From Levilactobacillus fujinensis (lineage in GTDB: Bacteria > Bacillota > Bacilli > Lactobacillales > Lactobacillaceae): a stretch of DNA of 64,000 bases. Shown piece after piece: positions 47,556 through 56,659 of the stretch; within the stretch, counting starts at the first letter, position 1; every line of letters starts with the position of its first letter. The translations under genes and the position numbers were made by a program. The stretch spans positions 1-64,000 of the forward strand of contig NZ_RHNX01000006.1 in assembly GCF_003946335.1 (NCBI RefSeq), in the 5' to 3' direction. A model generated the notes under the pieces. It made no database searches and was not told the DNA's origin. It saw only the letters and a list, made by a program, of their open reading frames with translations.

Positions 47556-48452
47556 CTAGGCACGAGGATGGTACTGATCATAAACATTTTTTAAGCGTTT
47601 CTTTGAAATATGCGTGTAAATTTGTGTTGTGGTAATATCGGCGTGTCCCAAGAGTTCCTGCACCACCCGCAAGTCGGCCCCATTCTCTAAAATGTGGGTC
47701 GCAAATGAGTGTCGCAGCGTATGCGGCGTCACATCCTTTTGAATGCCGGTCAATGCCACGTACTTTTTGATTTTTTGCCAAATCGCTTGGCGACTCAATC
47801 CACCGCCATGACCATTCAGGAATAGATACGGGCTCGTCCGTTGTTTCAATAAAACTGGCCGACTCGTCTGCAGATACTGGTTGATCCAGTCGGTAGCGAC
47901 GTCACCAATTGGAATGATACGTTCTTTATCACCCTTACCCAGCGTCTGGATCAAGCCCATCTCCAAGTGCAGGTCTGCTAGTTTAAGGTGGACCAGTTCA
48001 CTGACCCGTAATCCCGTTGCGTACATCACTTCTAAAATGGCGCGATCTCTGAGACCATACTTGTTGGTCGTATCCGGTGTTGCGAGTAAGCGATCCACTT
48101 CCGCAACCGTCAAAACAGCAGGGAGGTGTTCTGCATGCTTAGGTGCCGCAATGTTTGCCATGGGATTGACTGTTAGCTGATGTGTCTGTACCAAGTAACG
48201 ATAAAACTTCCGTAGAGCAGAAACGGCATGAATCACCGAATTGCGCGACTTTCCCACCGCGGTCAGCTCACTTAGGTAAGCCATCAGCTGAAGTCGGTCC
48301 ACCTGCTTAAAATCCGTGACGCCCTTACCCGTCAGATACTGGATAAAGTTGTGTAGCTCTTGGGTATAGCTCGTGACCGAATTAGTAGCTAATCCCTGCT
48401 CCACGGTCAGGTAGTGAGCAAAGTCCGCCGTTTGATCTTCTAAAACGGTCAA
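47556..48452 (-). CDS. xerD: Tyrosine recombinase XerD
   Basis: Partner of XerC in chromosome-dimer resolution. The 298-residue protein has an N-terminal core-binding domain (YLTVEQGLATNSVTSY), then YATGLRVSEL (Arg), TPHTLRHSFATHIL (HxxR) and LGHADITTTQIYTHI with His and the catalytic Tyr. It starts with TTG after AGGAGG, 11 bp downstream of cvfB. Being upstream of ribT-scpA-scpB matches the Firmicutes layout. Confidence 0.95.
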   Translation of the reverse strand: MTVLEDQTADFAHYLTVEQGLATNSVTSYTQELHNFIQYLTGKGVTDFKQVDRLQLMAYLSELTAVGKSRNSVIHAVSALRKFYRYLVQTHQLTVNPMANIAAPKHAEHLPAVLTVAEVDRLLATPDTTNKYGLRDRAILEVMYATGLRVSELVHLKLADLHLEMGLIQTLGKGDKERIIPIGDVATDWINQYLQTSRPVLLKQRTSPYLFLNGHGGGLSRQAIWQKIKKYVALTGIQKDVTPHTLRHSFATHILENGADLRVVQELLGHADITTTQIYTHISKKRLKNVYDQYHPRA

Positions 48453-48463
48453 GATCAGGCCTC

Positions 48464-49360
48464 CTAGTCTTCGGTCGACGGTGTATCTGTCTTGGCTTCA
48501 GCACTGACCAACCAGAGTTGACCATCATGTTGGGTAATCTGCCGGTCCTTCAATAAGTGACCAATGGCCCGTTTGAATTGTCCCTTGCTAATGCCGAAGT
48601 AAGCTTTGATAGCTTCTGGATCGGATTTATCACTAAAGTCCAAATGACCGTCTTCAGAGTGTTGTAACGCCGCATATAACATAGCGGCATCGTCGTCAAT
48701 AGCCTCGTAAGTCCGGGGACGCAAAGACAGGTTCAGTGTGCCGTCTTCCCGTACACCGATTACCCGCGCATGTAGCTCTTCGCCCAAACGTGGCTCCGTT
48801 TCCCGTTCGGACGGGTGAATGAAGCCGAGTTCGTAATGATCCGTCATAACTCGTGTGCCGACTAACTTCAATTGGTAAGCCGTTGCAATGACGTTGGCAT
48901 TTTGCATATGCTTCTTCGCGGGTTGGGCGATGGCCTGATAGACCTCACCATCGGCTAGAACCCCCCACAACCGTTGTTTGGCGTCTTCACGTAAGGCAAT
49001 CAAGAGCCGGTCTCCTTGTTGGGGCCAGAGTTCCATCATGTCAGGTAAATCGTCAAGTGACACCACGACATCCTTGTTAGGTAGACCAATGTTCACAAAG
49101 ACCCCCAGCGTCCGTTGCGTACGAACAACGGTCCCAAAACCGTAATGGTCGACCTGAACCTGTGGCGCATTCCGCGTCATCTGCAAATCATGGCCTTCAT
49201 TTTCATACGCAAATCCTTTAAACACCGAACCCAGTTTCAGTGGCTTTTCAATTTCAGCTTTATCTAATCGAAAGGTCGTCCCGTCAACTTGTACGAAGTA
49301 ATCCTGTTCATTTTCATCGGTAACTTTTCCCGCGATGATGCGGCCTAATAGTTCTTCCAT
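48464..49360 (-). CDS. cvfB: CvfB/YitL-type S1 RNA-binding protein
   Basis: A 298-residue protein with S1-like OB folds and a C-terminal winged helix, as in CvfB (called YitL in Bacillus). Visible features: DHYGFGTVVRTQRTLGVFVNIGLPNKDVVVSLDDLP (first S1-type fold region), HARVIGVREDGTLNLSLRP (next), and the tail YFGISKGQFKRAIGHLLKDRQI (winged helix). CvfB binds RNA and affects virulence-gene expression in Staphylococcus; its job here is unknown. It is followed directly by xerD. Confidence 0.93.
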   Translation of the reverse strand: MEELLGRIIAGKVTDENEQDYFVQVDGTTFRLDKAEIEKPLKLGSVFKGFAYENEGHDLQMTRNAPQVQVDHYGFGTVVRTQRTLGVFVNIGLPNKDVVVSLDDLPDMMELWPQQGDRLLIALREDAKQRLWGVLADGEVYQAIAQPAKKHMQNANVIATAYQLKLVGTRVMTDHYELGFIHPSERETEPRLGEELHARVIGVREDGTLNLSLRPRTYEAIDDDAAMLYAALQHSEDGHLDFSDKSDPEAIKAYFGISKGQFKRAIGHLLKDRQITQHDGQLWLVSAEAKTDTPSTED

Positions 49361-49728
49361 AATCTCCTCAATTCTACTGGTCTCCCAGTTTACCGTCCAA
49401 AAGTGTCTAGTTTGTATTTTACACGGAAATGTCCCAACTAGCGAGCTTAAATCCGCGTAAAGTTTGAAAGATAAAAAAGATTTTGGTCGGCCCCATTGGT
49501 TAAAGTCATTGGCAAGCCCAGTTAAATTGCCATGTTCTAGCCTAAGTCGCAGATTTCTTATGGTGGCAAGCTCTCGAACGTCGCTCAGTGTGAATTTAAT
49601 AACCGTTTAAAGGTTAAGGTCTGGCCTACATCAACACAACAAGCTGGCAGTCTCAATAATTCAATTTATTTTAGTCCCACAATGCTATACTTGCTTTATC
49701 TTTTAACAACTCCAGAGAGCATAAGCTT
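49361..49728. other. Gene-free stretch upstream of cvfB
   Basis: About 370 bp. A TGCTATACT extended -10 near 49682-49690 could drive the broken TMEM175-like gene. Nothing else is recognisable. Confidence 0.45.
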
Positions 49729-50120
49729 ATGATGAAAAAAGAGCGCTTTGAGGCATTTACCGATGCTGTCATTGCCATCATTTTAACAATTCTAGTTTTA
49801 GAAATTCGCTTGCCGGACAACGATCACTCCTGGTCCGCCCTGACGGAAACGGCCCCGCATTACCAGCAACAACCGCCTGGCTTGGATCCGACATTAACGC
49901 TCGCCTATCTTCCATGCTCTACGTCATCAACGTTATTTGTTTTAACATTGTTACGGCAATTCTGAGGCGTCAAGTTATTAAGGTCAACCGCATTGCCAAC
50001 ATAACCAACCTGGTTCACACGGAAAACCTTTCGTTTATCATCAACGTGCTCACGTTATTTGTCACTTACTTCTACCCCCCATTTCCGTTCTTCGGACTAG
50101 CCGTTAACATTGTAGTTTAG
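49729..50120 (+). pseudogene. Broken TMEM175/DUF1211-type channel gene
   Basis: The first frame (49729-49965) gives RFEAFTDAVIAIILTILVLE, the signature first helix of the TMEM175 family of potassium channels, then drifts into low-quality sequence. From about 49890 a second frame gives INARLSSMLYVINVICFNIV and further helix-like sequence to 50120. Reading both frames, a frameshift near 49860-49890 and an internal deletion separate them; the family is usually near 200 residues. So it is a pseudogene. Confidence 0.7.
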
Positions 50121-50192
50121 TTTCTTCCACACACCAAGGGTGACGAGTCCAACTCCACAGCACCCCGTAACGCCAATACAACCAAGATACAG

Positions 50193-50226
50193 CAAAAAAC
50201 GGACCCCCGACAGAGGGTCCGTTTTT
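50193..50226. terminator. Bidirectional intrinsic terminator of pyk
   Basis: AAAAAACGGACCC pairs with GGGTCCGTTTTT. It lies 20 bp beyond the pyk stop and has A and T runs on both sides. Confidence 0.9.
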
Positions 50227-50246
50227 CATAACAGGTTTATCTCTTA

Positions 50247-52004
50247 TTAAAGCGCGTTGGAAGCACCGTGGTAAACGATACCACGACGTGAGTCAACAGT
50301 AATCAGTTCGCCATCGGAGATCTTATCGCTAGCGCCAACGGCACCAACGATAACAGGAATCCCCATGGAAATCCCAACAACAGCAGCATGAGAAGTCAAC
50401 CCACCGTTTTCAACGATAACGGCGCTAGACTTTTCGATAGCTGGCAAGTAGTCTTTGTCGGTGTTCTTGGCAATCAAGATGCCACCTTCAACGACTTTAG
50501 CGTTAGCTTCGGCAGCGGTGTTGGCAATAATTGCCTTTCCGATAACGGTGTCGTCACCGACGCCTTGGCCTTGAACTAACTTTGAGCCGATTAACTGGAT
50601 CTTCATCAAGTTAGTCGTCCCACGTTCGCCAACTGGCACACCAGCGGTGATCAAGATCAGATCGCCTTCCTTGGCTAAACCAGTTTCAACAGCCTTAGCA
50701 GCTGCTAAATCAAACATTTCATCAGTGTTTGAAGGCTTTTCGGTAACGATTGGGTAAACACCCCAGTTGACCATCAAACCACGACGGGTCCGGTCGTCAA
50801 AGGTAACAGCTAAGATATCAGCATCTGGCCGGTACTTAGAAATCATCTTAGCGGTGTAGCCACTTTCCGTTGCGGCAACGATGGTCTTAACGCCCAATTC
50901 GTTGGCAACACGGGCAACGGAAGCACCGATAGATTCCGTAACGTCACCGTTATCAAAGTTTAAGTTGTCACGACCAAAGTCCTTCAAAGCATTTTCAGCC
51001 TTGATGTCGATCCGGTTCATCGTAGCAACGGATTCTACTGGGTATTCACCGTTAGCACTTTCACCAGAAAGCATGGTTGCGTCAGTACCGTCAAAGACAG
51101 CGTTGGCAACGTCAGATGCTTCGGCACGAGTAGGACGTGGGTTTTCTTGCATGGAGTCCAACATTTGAGTAGCCGTGATAACTGGCTTGCCTAAGAAGTT
51201 ACACTTCTTGATCAAAGCCTTTTGAACCAAAGGTACGTTTTCTGTTGGAATTTCGACACCCATGTCGCCACGAGCAACCATTAAACCATCGGAAACTTTG
51301 ATGATGTCATCAAAGTTGTTGATACCTTCTTGAGATTCGATCTTAGGGAAGATTTGAACGTGTTCCATGTGCTTTTCTTCAAGGAGTTCACGGATGTCCA
51401 TGACATCTTGTGGCTTCCGAACGAATGAGGCAGCGATGAAGTTGATTTCGTGGTCCAAACCAAAGCGAATGTCATCGGAGTCCTTTTCAGTGATCCCAGG
51501 TAAGTTGATGGAAACACCAGGTGCGTTAACACCCTTACGAGAACCCAATACACCGTCGTTTTGAACAGTAACAACTAATTCCTTAGCTGCGTCATCTTTG
51601 CTTTCAACAACAGTATCTAACAAACCATCATCGAATAAGACGTGGCCGCCTTCGTGAACGTCATCAAACAAGCCAGGGTAAGTAACAGCAATCTTTTCCT
51701 TGGTTCCTTCGAGTGAGTCGTCCATGGAAATCCGGAAAACGTCACCAGTCTTGAAGTTGAGCTTACCGCCCTGTTCAACAGTGGTCCGAATTTCGGCACC
51801 CTTAGTATCCAACATGATACCAACGGTCTTACCAGTAATCTTTTCAGCCTTGTGGACATTTTCCAACCGGCCTAAGTGTTCTTCATGGTCACCATGTGAA
51901 AAGTTGAACCGGAAGATGTTGGCGCCAGATTCGATCAGCTTAACAATCGTATCAACGTCAGTACTTGCAGGACCAAGGGTACTTACGATCTTGGTTTTCT
52001 TCAT
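50247..52004 (-). CDS. pyk: Pyruvate kinase
   Basis: Last ATP-forming step of glycolysis (phosphoenolpyruvate + ADP to pyruvate). The 585-residue protein begins MKKTKIVSTLGPAS, has the active-site block EDNAVIEIFPKIESQEG-like FPKIESQEG, ARGDMGVE, and PVITATQMLDSM, then an extra C-terminal PEP-utiliser domain with NGGLTSHAAVVGISMGIP seen in Bacillus and lactobacilli. pfkA, its usual neighbour in homofermenters, is missing here. Confidence 0.98.
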   Translation of the reverse strand: MKKTKIVSTLGPASTDVDTIVKLIESGANIFRFNFSHGDHEEHLGRLENVHKAEKITGKTVGIMLDTKGAEIRTTVEQGGKLNFKTGDVFRISMDDSLEGTKEKIAVTYPGLFDDVHEGGHVLFDDGLLDTVVESKDDAAKELVVTVQNDGVLGSRKGVNAPGVSINLPGITEKDSDDIRFGLDHEINFIAASFVRKPQDVMDIRELLEEKHMEHVQIFPKIESQEGINNFDDIIKVSDGLMVARGDMGVEIPTENVPLVQKALIKKCNFLGKPVITATQMLDSMQENPRPTRAEASDVANAVFDGTDATMLSGESANGEYPVESVATMNRIDIKAENALKDFGRDNLNFDNGDVTESIGASVARVANELGVKTIVAATESGYTAKMISKYRPDADILAVTFDDRTRRGLMVNWGVYPIVTEKPSNTDEMFDLAAAKAVETGLAKEGDLILITAGVPVGERGTTNLMKIQLIGSKLVQGQGVGDDTVIGKAIIANTAAEANAKVVEGGILIAKNTDKDYLPAIEKSSAVIVENGGLTSHAAVVGISMGIPVIVGAVGASDKISDGELITVDSRRGIVYHGASNAL

Positions 52005-52264
52005 TAGAAAAATCTCTCCTTTAGAATTGGCACGAACTGTTCATCAATTTAACTAAAAATTGACAAGCGAAAAGTTTCGGCACAAATTTGATTCCAGAAT
52101 TATTCTATCACTTTTAAAAATTTATGTCTGCTATGTTTCCCTCTTTTTCGTTACTTTGTGGACAAATTATCAAAGTAAGCGTTTTCTTACACGCACGGGG
52201 GCTCGTGGGAAGTCAAAACCTACTAGTTTGATAACTAGCAGGTTATGTTTAGAATAAAAATATT

Positions 52265-52993
52265 CTACTTGGTTGCAACCGGATCGACTGGAATTGTAAA
52301 TCCTAGTTCGGCAATATCATGATCAAACGTCTTGACCGTATCCACCGATACTTGAAGCGCTGGCGTATCGAATTTGCTTAATTTTCCTAGGATCTTCGGC
52401 GGCACGGTAATAATATCACAACCCGTTTGGTCGGCTTGAACGATGTTGAAGACCTCCCGAGTGCTGGCCCAGAGTAATTCAACGTTGGGCTTAGTGTGAC
52501 ACAGAGTCGCTGCCTGCGTCATCACAGGTAATGGATTGACCCCGGTATCCGCAATGCGGCCCGCAAAGACTGACACGATGCCCCCTACTTTAGGATTTAA
52601 AGCGTCTACGGCGAGCTTGACCTGCGTCAGCGTCGTGATGGCCGTCACGTTGACCCTGACCCCGGCCATTGAGAGCTGATGGATCACTTCTGCATTGTCT
52701 TCACCGTTGGCCCGAATAACGGGAACCTTAACGGCAACGTTAGGACCCAAGGCTGCTAAAACCTTTGCTTCGGCTAGCATTCGGGCGGGCGTATTGCCAA
52801 AGACCTCAAAACTGATCGACCGGTCAGGGAACGTAGCAACAGCCTCCTTAGCAAAGGCTAAGTAATCGGTGATCCCGGCCGCCTTCATCAGGCTGGGATT
52901 AGTGGTAAACCCTTCGACCAATCCCTTTGCCGCAACATCTTTCATGGCGGATAATTCCGCACCATCGGAATAAATCTTCACAGTTAATTGCAT
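52265..52993 (-). CDS. Transaldolase / fructose-6-phosphate aldolase family protein
   Basis: A 242-residue protein of the small TalC/FSA class. Evidence: MQLTVKIYSDGAELSAM, GFTTNPSLMKAAGI, the Schiff-base lysine in NVAVKVPVI, and VSVFAGRIADTG. The reaction is either transfer or aldol cleavage of sugar phosphates; the class cannot be decided from sequence. It lies between dnaE and pyk, close to where pfkA sits in homofermenters. It has its own start; no close ribosomal coupling to neighbours. Confidence 0.88.
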   Translation of the reverse strand: MQLTVKIYSDGAELSAMKDVAAKGLVEGFTTNPSLMKAAGITDYLAFAKEAVATFPDRSISFEVFGNTPARMLAEAKVLAALGPNVAVKVPVIRANGEDNAEVIHQLSMAGVRVNVTAITTLTQVKLAVDALNPKVGGIVSVFAGRIADTGVNPLPVMTQAATLCHTKPNVELLWASTREVFNIVQADQTGCDIITVPPKILGKLSKFDTPALQVSVDTVKTFDHDIAELGFTIPVDPVATK

Positions 52994-53087
52994 TAAAAAA
53001 TACCTCCAAAGTCGTTATATTTAAGCATTGGTATAATCATAACAATGCCAGTATAAATAGTCTAGAAGTATTTTTAATTAAATTGGT

Positions 53088-56000
53088 CTATCCATTTTGG
53101 AAAACAATATTGCTGCTCCCCATTAGGTTCTCCAGAGCTGTCAGTAGTTGCGCATCCCCCCGTAACCACTGAGACTTTGGCAGGACCCGTTTCTGATCGG
53201 TCTGGGGTTGATACACGATAACGGGAACGGGGCCGCTGTGGTCCGCCAGAAAATGCGCTAATTTAGCCGCAATTTCTCGCTCATCATGCGTTGCATCGAC
53301 CCGAATAAACCAACGGGCGCCCTGCGGCAATGTCTGTGACGCACTAGCGCTAGGTTGCATCTGAGTTGCTAGTGTCACGCGATCAACCACGATCTGAAGC
53401 CCCCGTTGCTGTTCGACCTTCCCCTGCGCCACGATAACTTGGTCCGTCGCTAGCCACGCGCTGGCCTGCCGATATTGGTTTGGAAAAATCGTGAGGCTAA
53501 TTTCGGCCGTCTCATCGCTCCCAGTCACAAACGCCATGGGTTCCCCACGCTTCGTCCGAATTGTTCGAATCTTGGTCACATAGACAATGACGCTGACACG
53601 GGTATCGACAGTGAGGTCACTGACTGGCTGAGCGTGAATCTTCTTGGCAAGTGACCGGTACTGTTCGACTGGGTGTCCCGATAAATATGCACCTAAAACC
53701 GCTTCTTCTTGGGTCAGCTTCGTCATCAAGTCCAAATCTGGTTTGGGGGTGACTTTCGGCGCCAACGCCGCGAAAAGTTCCACGTTGTCTCCAGACAATT
53801 CGACCGTACTCAAAAACTCGGGAAGCGCCGCAATCAACTCCGCTCGATTATAACCAAAGTGGTCAAACGCACCAGCATAGACCAGTGCATTTAAAAGATC
53901 GGCCTTCCGGTACTTAGCGTCGATGCGCTGCAAGAATTGATGCAAATCACGAAACGGTCCGTTGGCATGGCGGTCGGCCAAGAGTTCCCTAAGGAAGTCA
54001 CGCCGAACCCCCTTGATCGAGCTTAGACCAAAGATAACCGCGTTGTCGCGCAGATTAAAGTAAGCACTGGACTGATTAATGTCCGGAGGTAAGACGGCAA
54101 CGCCATGTCGCTTGGCCTCCGTCAAATACATCTTAGTCTTGACCGGCACATTGATCACCGAGTTCAGTAGCGCCGCGTAAAAGGGTCCCGGGTAGTGAGC
54201 CTTCAAATAAGCCAGCTGAAAAGCCAGCTTACTATAGGCGACCGCGTGAGACCGGTTGAACCCGTAATTAGCAAATCTGTCCATATAGGCAAAGACCTGT
54301 TCAGCCACTGCTGGCGCATAACCTAATTTTTGAGCACCACTTACGAATTGCTTTTGCATGGCATCCATCGTCTGCTTCTTTTTCTTACTCATGGCCCGTC
54401 GTAACAGATCGGCTTGCCCTAACGTAAAGCCTCCCATGACGGCGGCCACCTGCATGACTTGTTCCTGATAGACCAGCACGCCATACGTGGGCCCTAAGAT
54501 TGGTTTCAAAGCCGGTGCCGCGAAATCGACCTGTTCTTGACCGTGTTTTCGCCGAATGAAAGTGTCAATGTTTTCCATGGGCCCCGGTCGGTATAGGGCA
54601 TTGACGGCAGCGACCAACTCAAAGCTATCCGGTTGTAGCTGACGCAAGACCCGTTTGATACCGGTTGATTCAAATTGAAAGACCCCGTTCGTCTCACCCT
54701 GTGCAAATAGCTTCAGGGTCGCCGTATCATTGAGGTCGATTCGATTCAAGTCTAAGGCCCGCCCCGTCTGTTTCTTTACCAATGCCAACGTGTTTGCCAA
54801 AATGCTTAAATTCCGGAGTCCCAAAAAATCCATCTTCAGCAGACCGACCGCTTCGACGGTATCCTTAGGGTACTGGGTCATCAGCAGGTCTGTTCCCCCT
54901 GGTTGTAAGGGCACCAAGTCAAGCAGTGGCCCTTGACTCAAGACGATTCCGGCCGCATGAGTGGAATAATTCCGTGGTAAACCCTCCAAACGTTGTGCTG
55001 TATCAAAGAGTAATTTGTTCTGATCACCGTCGGCCACTAAATTTCGTAATTTTTGTGACTGATCATATGCCGCTTGCAATGTGATATGCAATTGACTTGG
55101 AATCGCTGCACGCCACTCGCTCATTTCGTACGGGGCCATCCCCAGCACCCGACCTACGTCACGTAACGCCGCTTTGGCTGCTAAAGTTCCAAACGTAATG
55201 ATCTGGGCGACTCGGGCATGTCCATATTTATCGTGAACGTACTGCAAGACTTGCTCGCGTTTATCGTCCGGAATATCCAAGTCGATATCGGGCATCTGCG
55301 CACGTTCTTCGTTCAAAAACCGTTCAAACAACAAATCATAAGCTAACGGATCCACTTCCGTAATCGCCAAAACGTAGGCGACCAGTGAACCGGCGGCCGA
55401 TCCCCGGCCCGGTCCCGTCTGAATGTGCGCGCGGTGGGCGTAGTTCATGACATCCCAGACGATCAAAAAGTAATCGTCAAATCCCATCCGGTGAATAACC
55501 CCTAGTTCCCGTTCTAAGCGTTGCCGATACGGCGCATCATCAGTCACCTGATTCTGTTGTAGCCGCGCTTGTAGGCCACGCTGGCACAGCTCTTTTAAGT
55601 AGCTCCGTGAGTCCTGCTGATCAGGCGTTGGAAATTGGGGCAATTGCGGTTGCTGAAATTTCAAGGTGACCGCCGTGCTAGCTGCAAGTTGCTCGCCGGC
55701 AGATACTGCCACCGACAACCCCGCTGCATTGAATAGCTCCGCTTGCTCGGCCGCGGGACGCAACCAGTGAGTTCCCAACGTTTGCTGTGCGGCGGCCGTA
55801 TCGGTTAAGGTCGTCCCGGCTCCAATTGCTCGTAGGACTGTCACGGCAAAGTGATCCTCACGGTTAAGATAGTCGATCGGTGCCAATGCTACCACCGTCG
55901 CCTGAGTTTGATCCGCAACCACTTGAACTTGCTGTTGTGTCTCGGTTGTAAGCTCTGGGCTCGTGCCAACGAACAGACTATCTGTACCGAGCAACGCCCG

Positions 56001-56444
56001 CGCTTGAGTCAACGCGCGCCCCGCCGCCGGGACATCCCCGATGGCTAGCATTTGGTGAATCTCACTATTTAACGGTGCAATCATCTTTAAATGGCTCAGG
56101 TGTGCGGCTTGTTCCTGTAAATTGACAGGGGCGGCGGCCACCTGATAGGCCGTTGATAGTTGCATGAGCTGCTGGTAACCCGTAAAGTCACTCGCGATAA
56201 AGAGCCATTCCTGTTCTTGGGTCGCATCGATCAGCCCCTGAGTCGACAGAGTTAGTCCTAGTAACGGCTTAATACCAGCTTTTTGACAGGCATTATAAAA
56301 TGCCACGATGCCATACATGACATTCTTATCCGTAAGGGCCAAGACCTGATATCCTCGTTCCTTGGCCGTTTGCACGAGGTCATCGATTCGACTATTACTC
56401 TGTAGCAAACTATACGTACTCGTGACCTGTAACGGGACAAACAT
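53088..56444 (-). CDS. dnaE: DNA polymerase III alpha subunit DnaE
   Basis: Replicative polymerase of the DnaE (type III) class. The 1118-residue protein has an N-terminal PHP domain, GPGRGSAAGSLVAYVLAI, the catalytic Asp pair in PDIDLDIPD, and a C-terminal OB fold (VSVIVYVTKIRTIRTKRGEP). The usual PHP start, HxH, is replaced by LQVTSTYSLL, so the metal site is degenerate. The start MFVPLQV at 56444 follows AAGGAG; an earlier in-frame codon three residues upstream lies within that site. Confidence 0.97.
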   Translation of the reverse strand: MFVPLQVTSTYSLLQSNSRIDDLVQTAKERGYQVLALTDKNVMYGIVAFYNACQKAGIKPLLGLTLSTQGLIDATQEQEWLFIASDFTGYQQLMQLSTAYQVAAAPVNLQEQAAHLSHLKMIAPLNSEIHQMLAIGDVPAAGRALTQARALLGTDSLFVGTSPELTTETQQQVQVVADQTQATVVALAPIDYLNREDHFAVTVLRAIGAGTTLTDTAAAQQTLGTHWLRPAAEQAELFNAAGLSVAVSAGEQLAASTAVTLKFQQPQLPQFPTPDQQDSRSYLKELCQRGLQARLQQNQVTDDAPYRQRLERELGVIHRMGFDDYFLIVWDVMNYAHRAHIQTGPGRGSAAGSLVAYVLAITEVDPLAYDLLFERFLNEERAQMPDIDLDIPDDKREQVLQYVHDKYGHARVAQIITFGTLAAKAALRDVGRVLGMAPYEMSEWRAAIPSQLHITLQAAYDQSQKLRNLVADGDQNKLLFDTAQRLEGLPRNYSTHAAGIVLSQGPLLDLVPLQPGGTDLLMTQYPKDTVEAVGLLKMDFLGLRNLSILANTLALVKKQTGRALDLNRIDLNDTATLKLFAQGETNGVFQFESTGIKRVLRQLQPDSFELVAAVNALYRPGPMENIDTFIRRKHGQEQVDFAAPALKPILGPTYGVLVYQEQVMQVAAVMGGFTLGQADLLRRAMSKKKKQTMDAMQKQFVSGAQKLGYAPAVAEQVFAYMDRFANYGFNRSHAVAYSKLAFQLAYLKAHYPGPFYAALLNSVINVPVKTKMYLTEAKRHGVAVLPPDINQSSAYFNLRDNAVIFGLSSIKGVRRDFLRELLADRHANGPFRDLHQFLQRIDAKYRKADLLNALVYAGAFDHFGYNRAELIAALPEFLSTVELSGDNVELFAALAPKVTPKPDLDLMTKLTQEEAVLGAYLSGHPVEQYRSLAKKIHAQPVSDLTVDTRVSVIVYVTKIRTIRTKRGEPMAFVTGSDETAEISLTIFPNQYRQASAWLATDQVIVAQGKVEQQRGLQIVVDRVTLATQMQPSASASQTLPQGARWFIRVDATHDEREIAAKLAHFLADHSGPVPVIVYQPQTDQKRVLPKSQWLRGDAQLLTALENLMGSSNIVFQNG

Positions 56445-56605
56445 GGTCAGCACTCCTTTCTCTCAGTTAGTTTGTCATTAGTATACCAGAAAATATGCTG
56501 TAAGGCTCAGACTACGAACAAGCGTTCTGAAACGACTTAACTTGGCAACTGGCCTCTGCCAAACGCATAACAATCAAGCGATTGACGAATCCGCATCTCA
56601 AGCCA

Positions 56606-56643
56606 GAAAAAAAGCCCCCAGCCATCACAACCAGGAGCCTCCT
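56606..56643 (-). terminator. Intrinsic terminator of clpB
   Basis: Minus strand AGGCTCCTGG pairs with CTGGGGGCT (wobbles) and is followed by seven T's, about 15 bp past the clpB stop. Confidence 0.75.
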
Positions 56644-56659
56644 CGTATACACCCTGACA

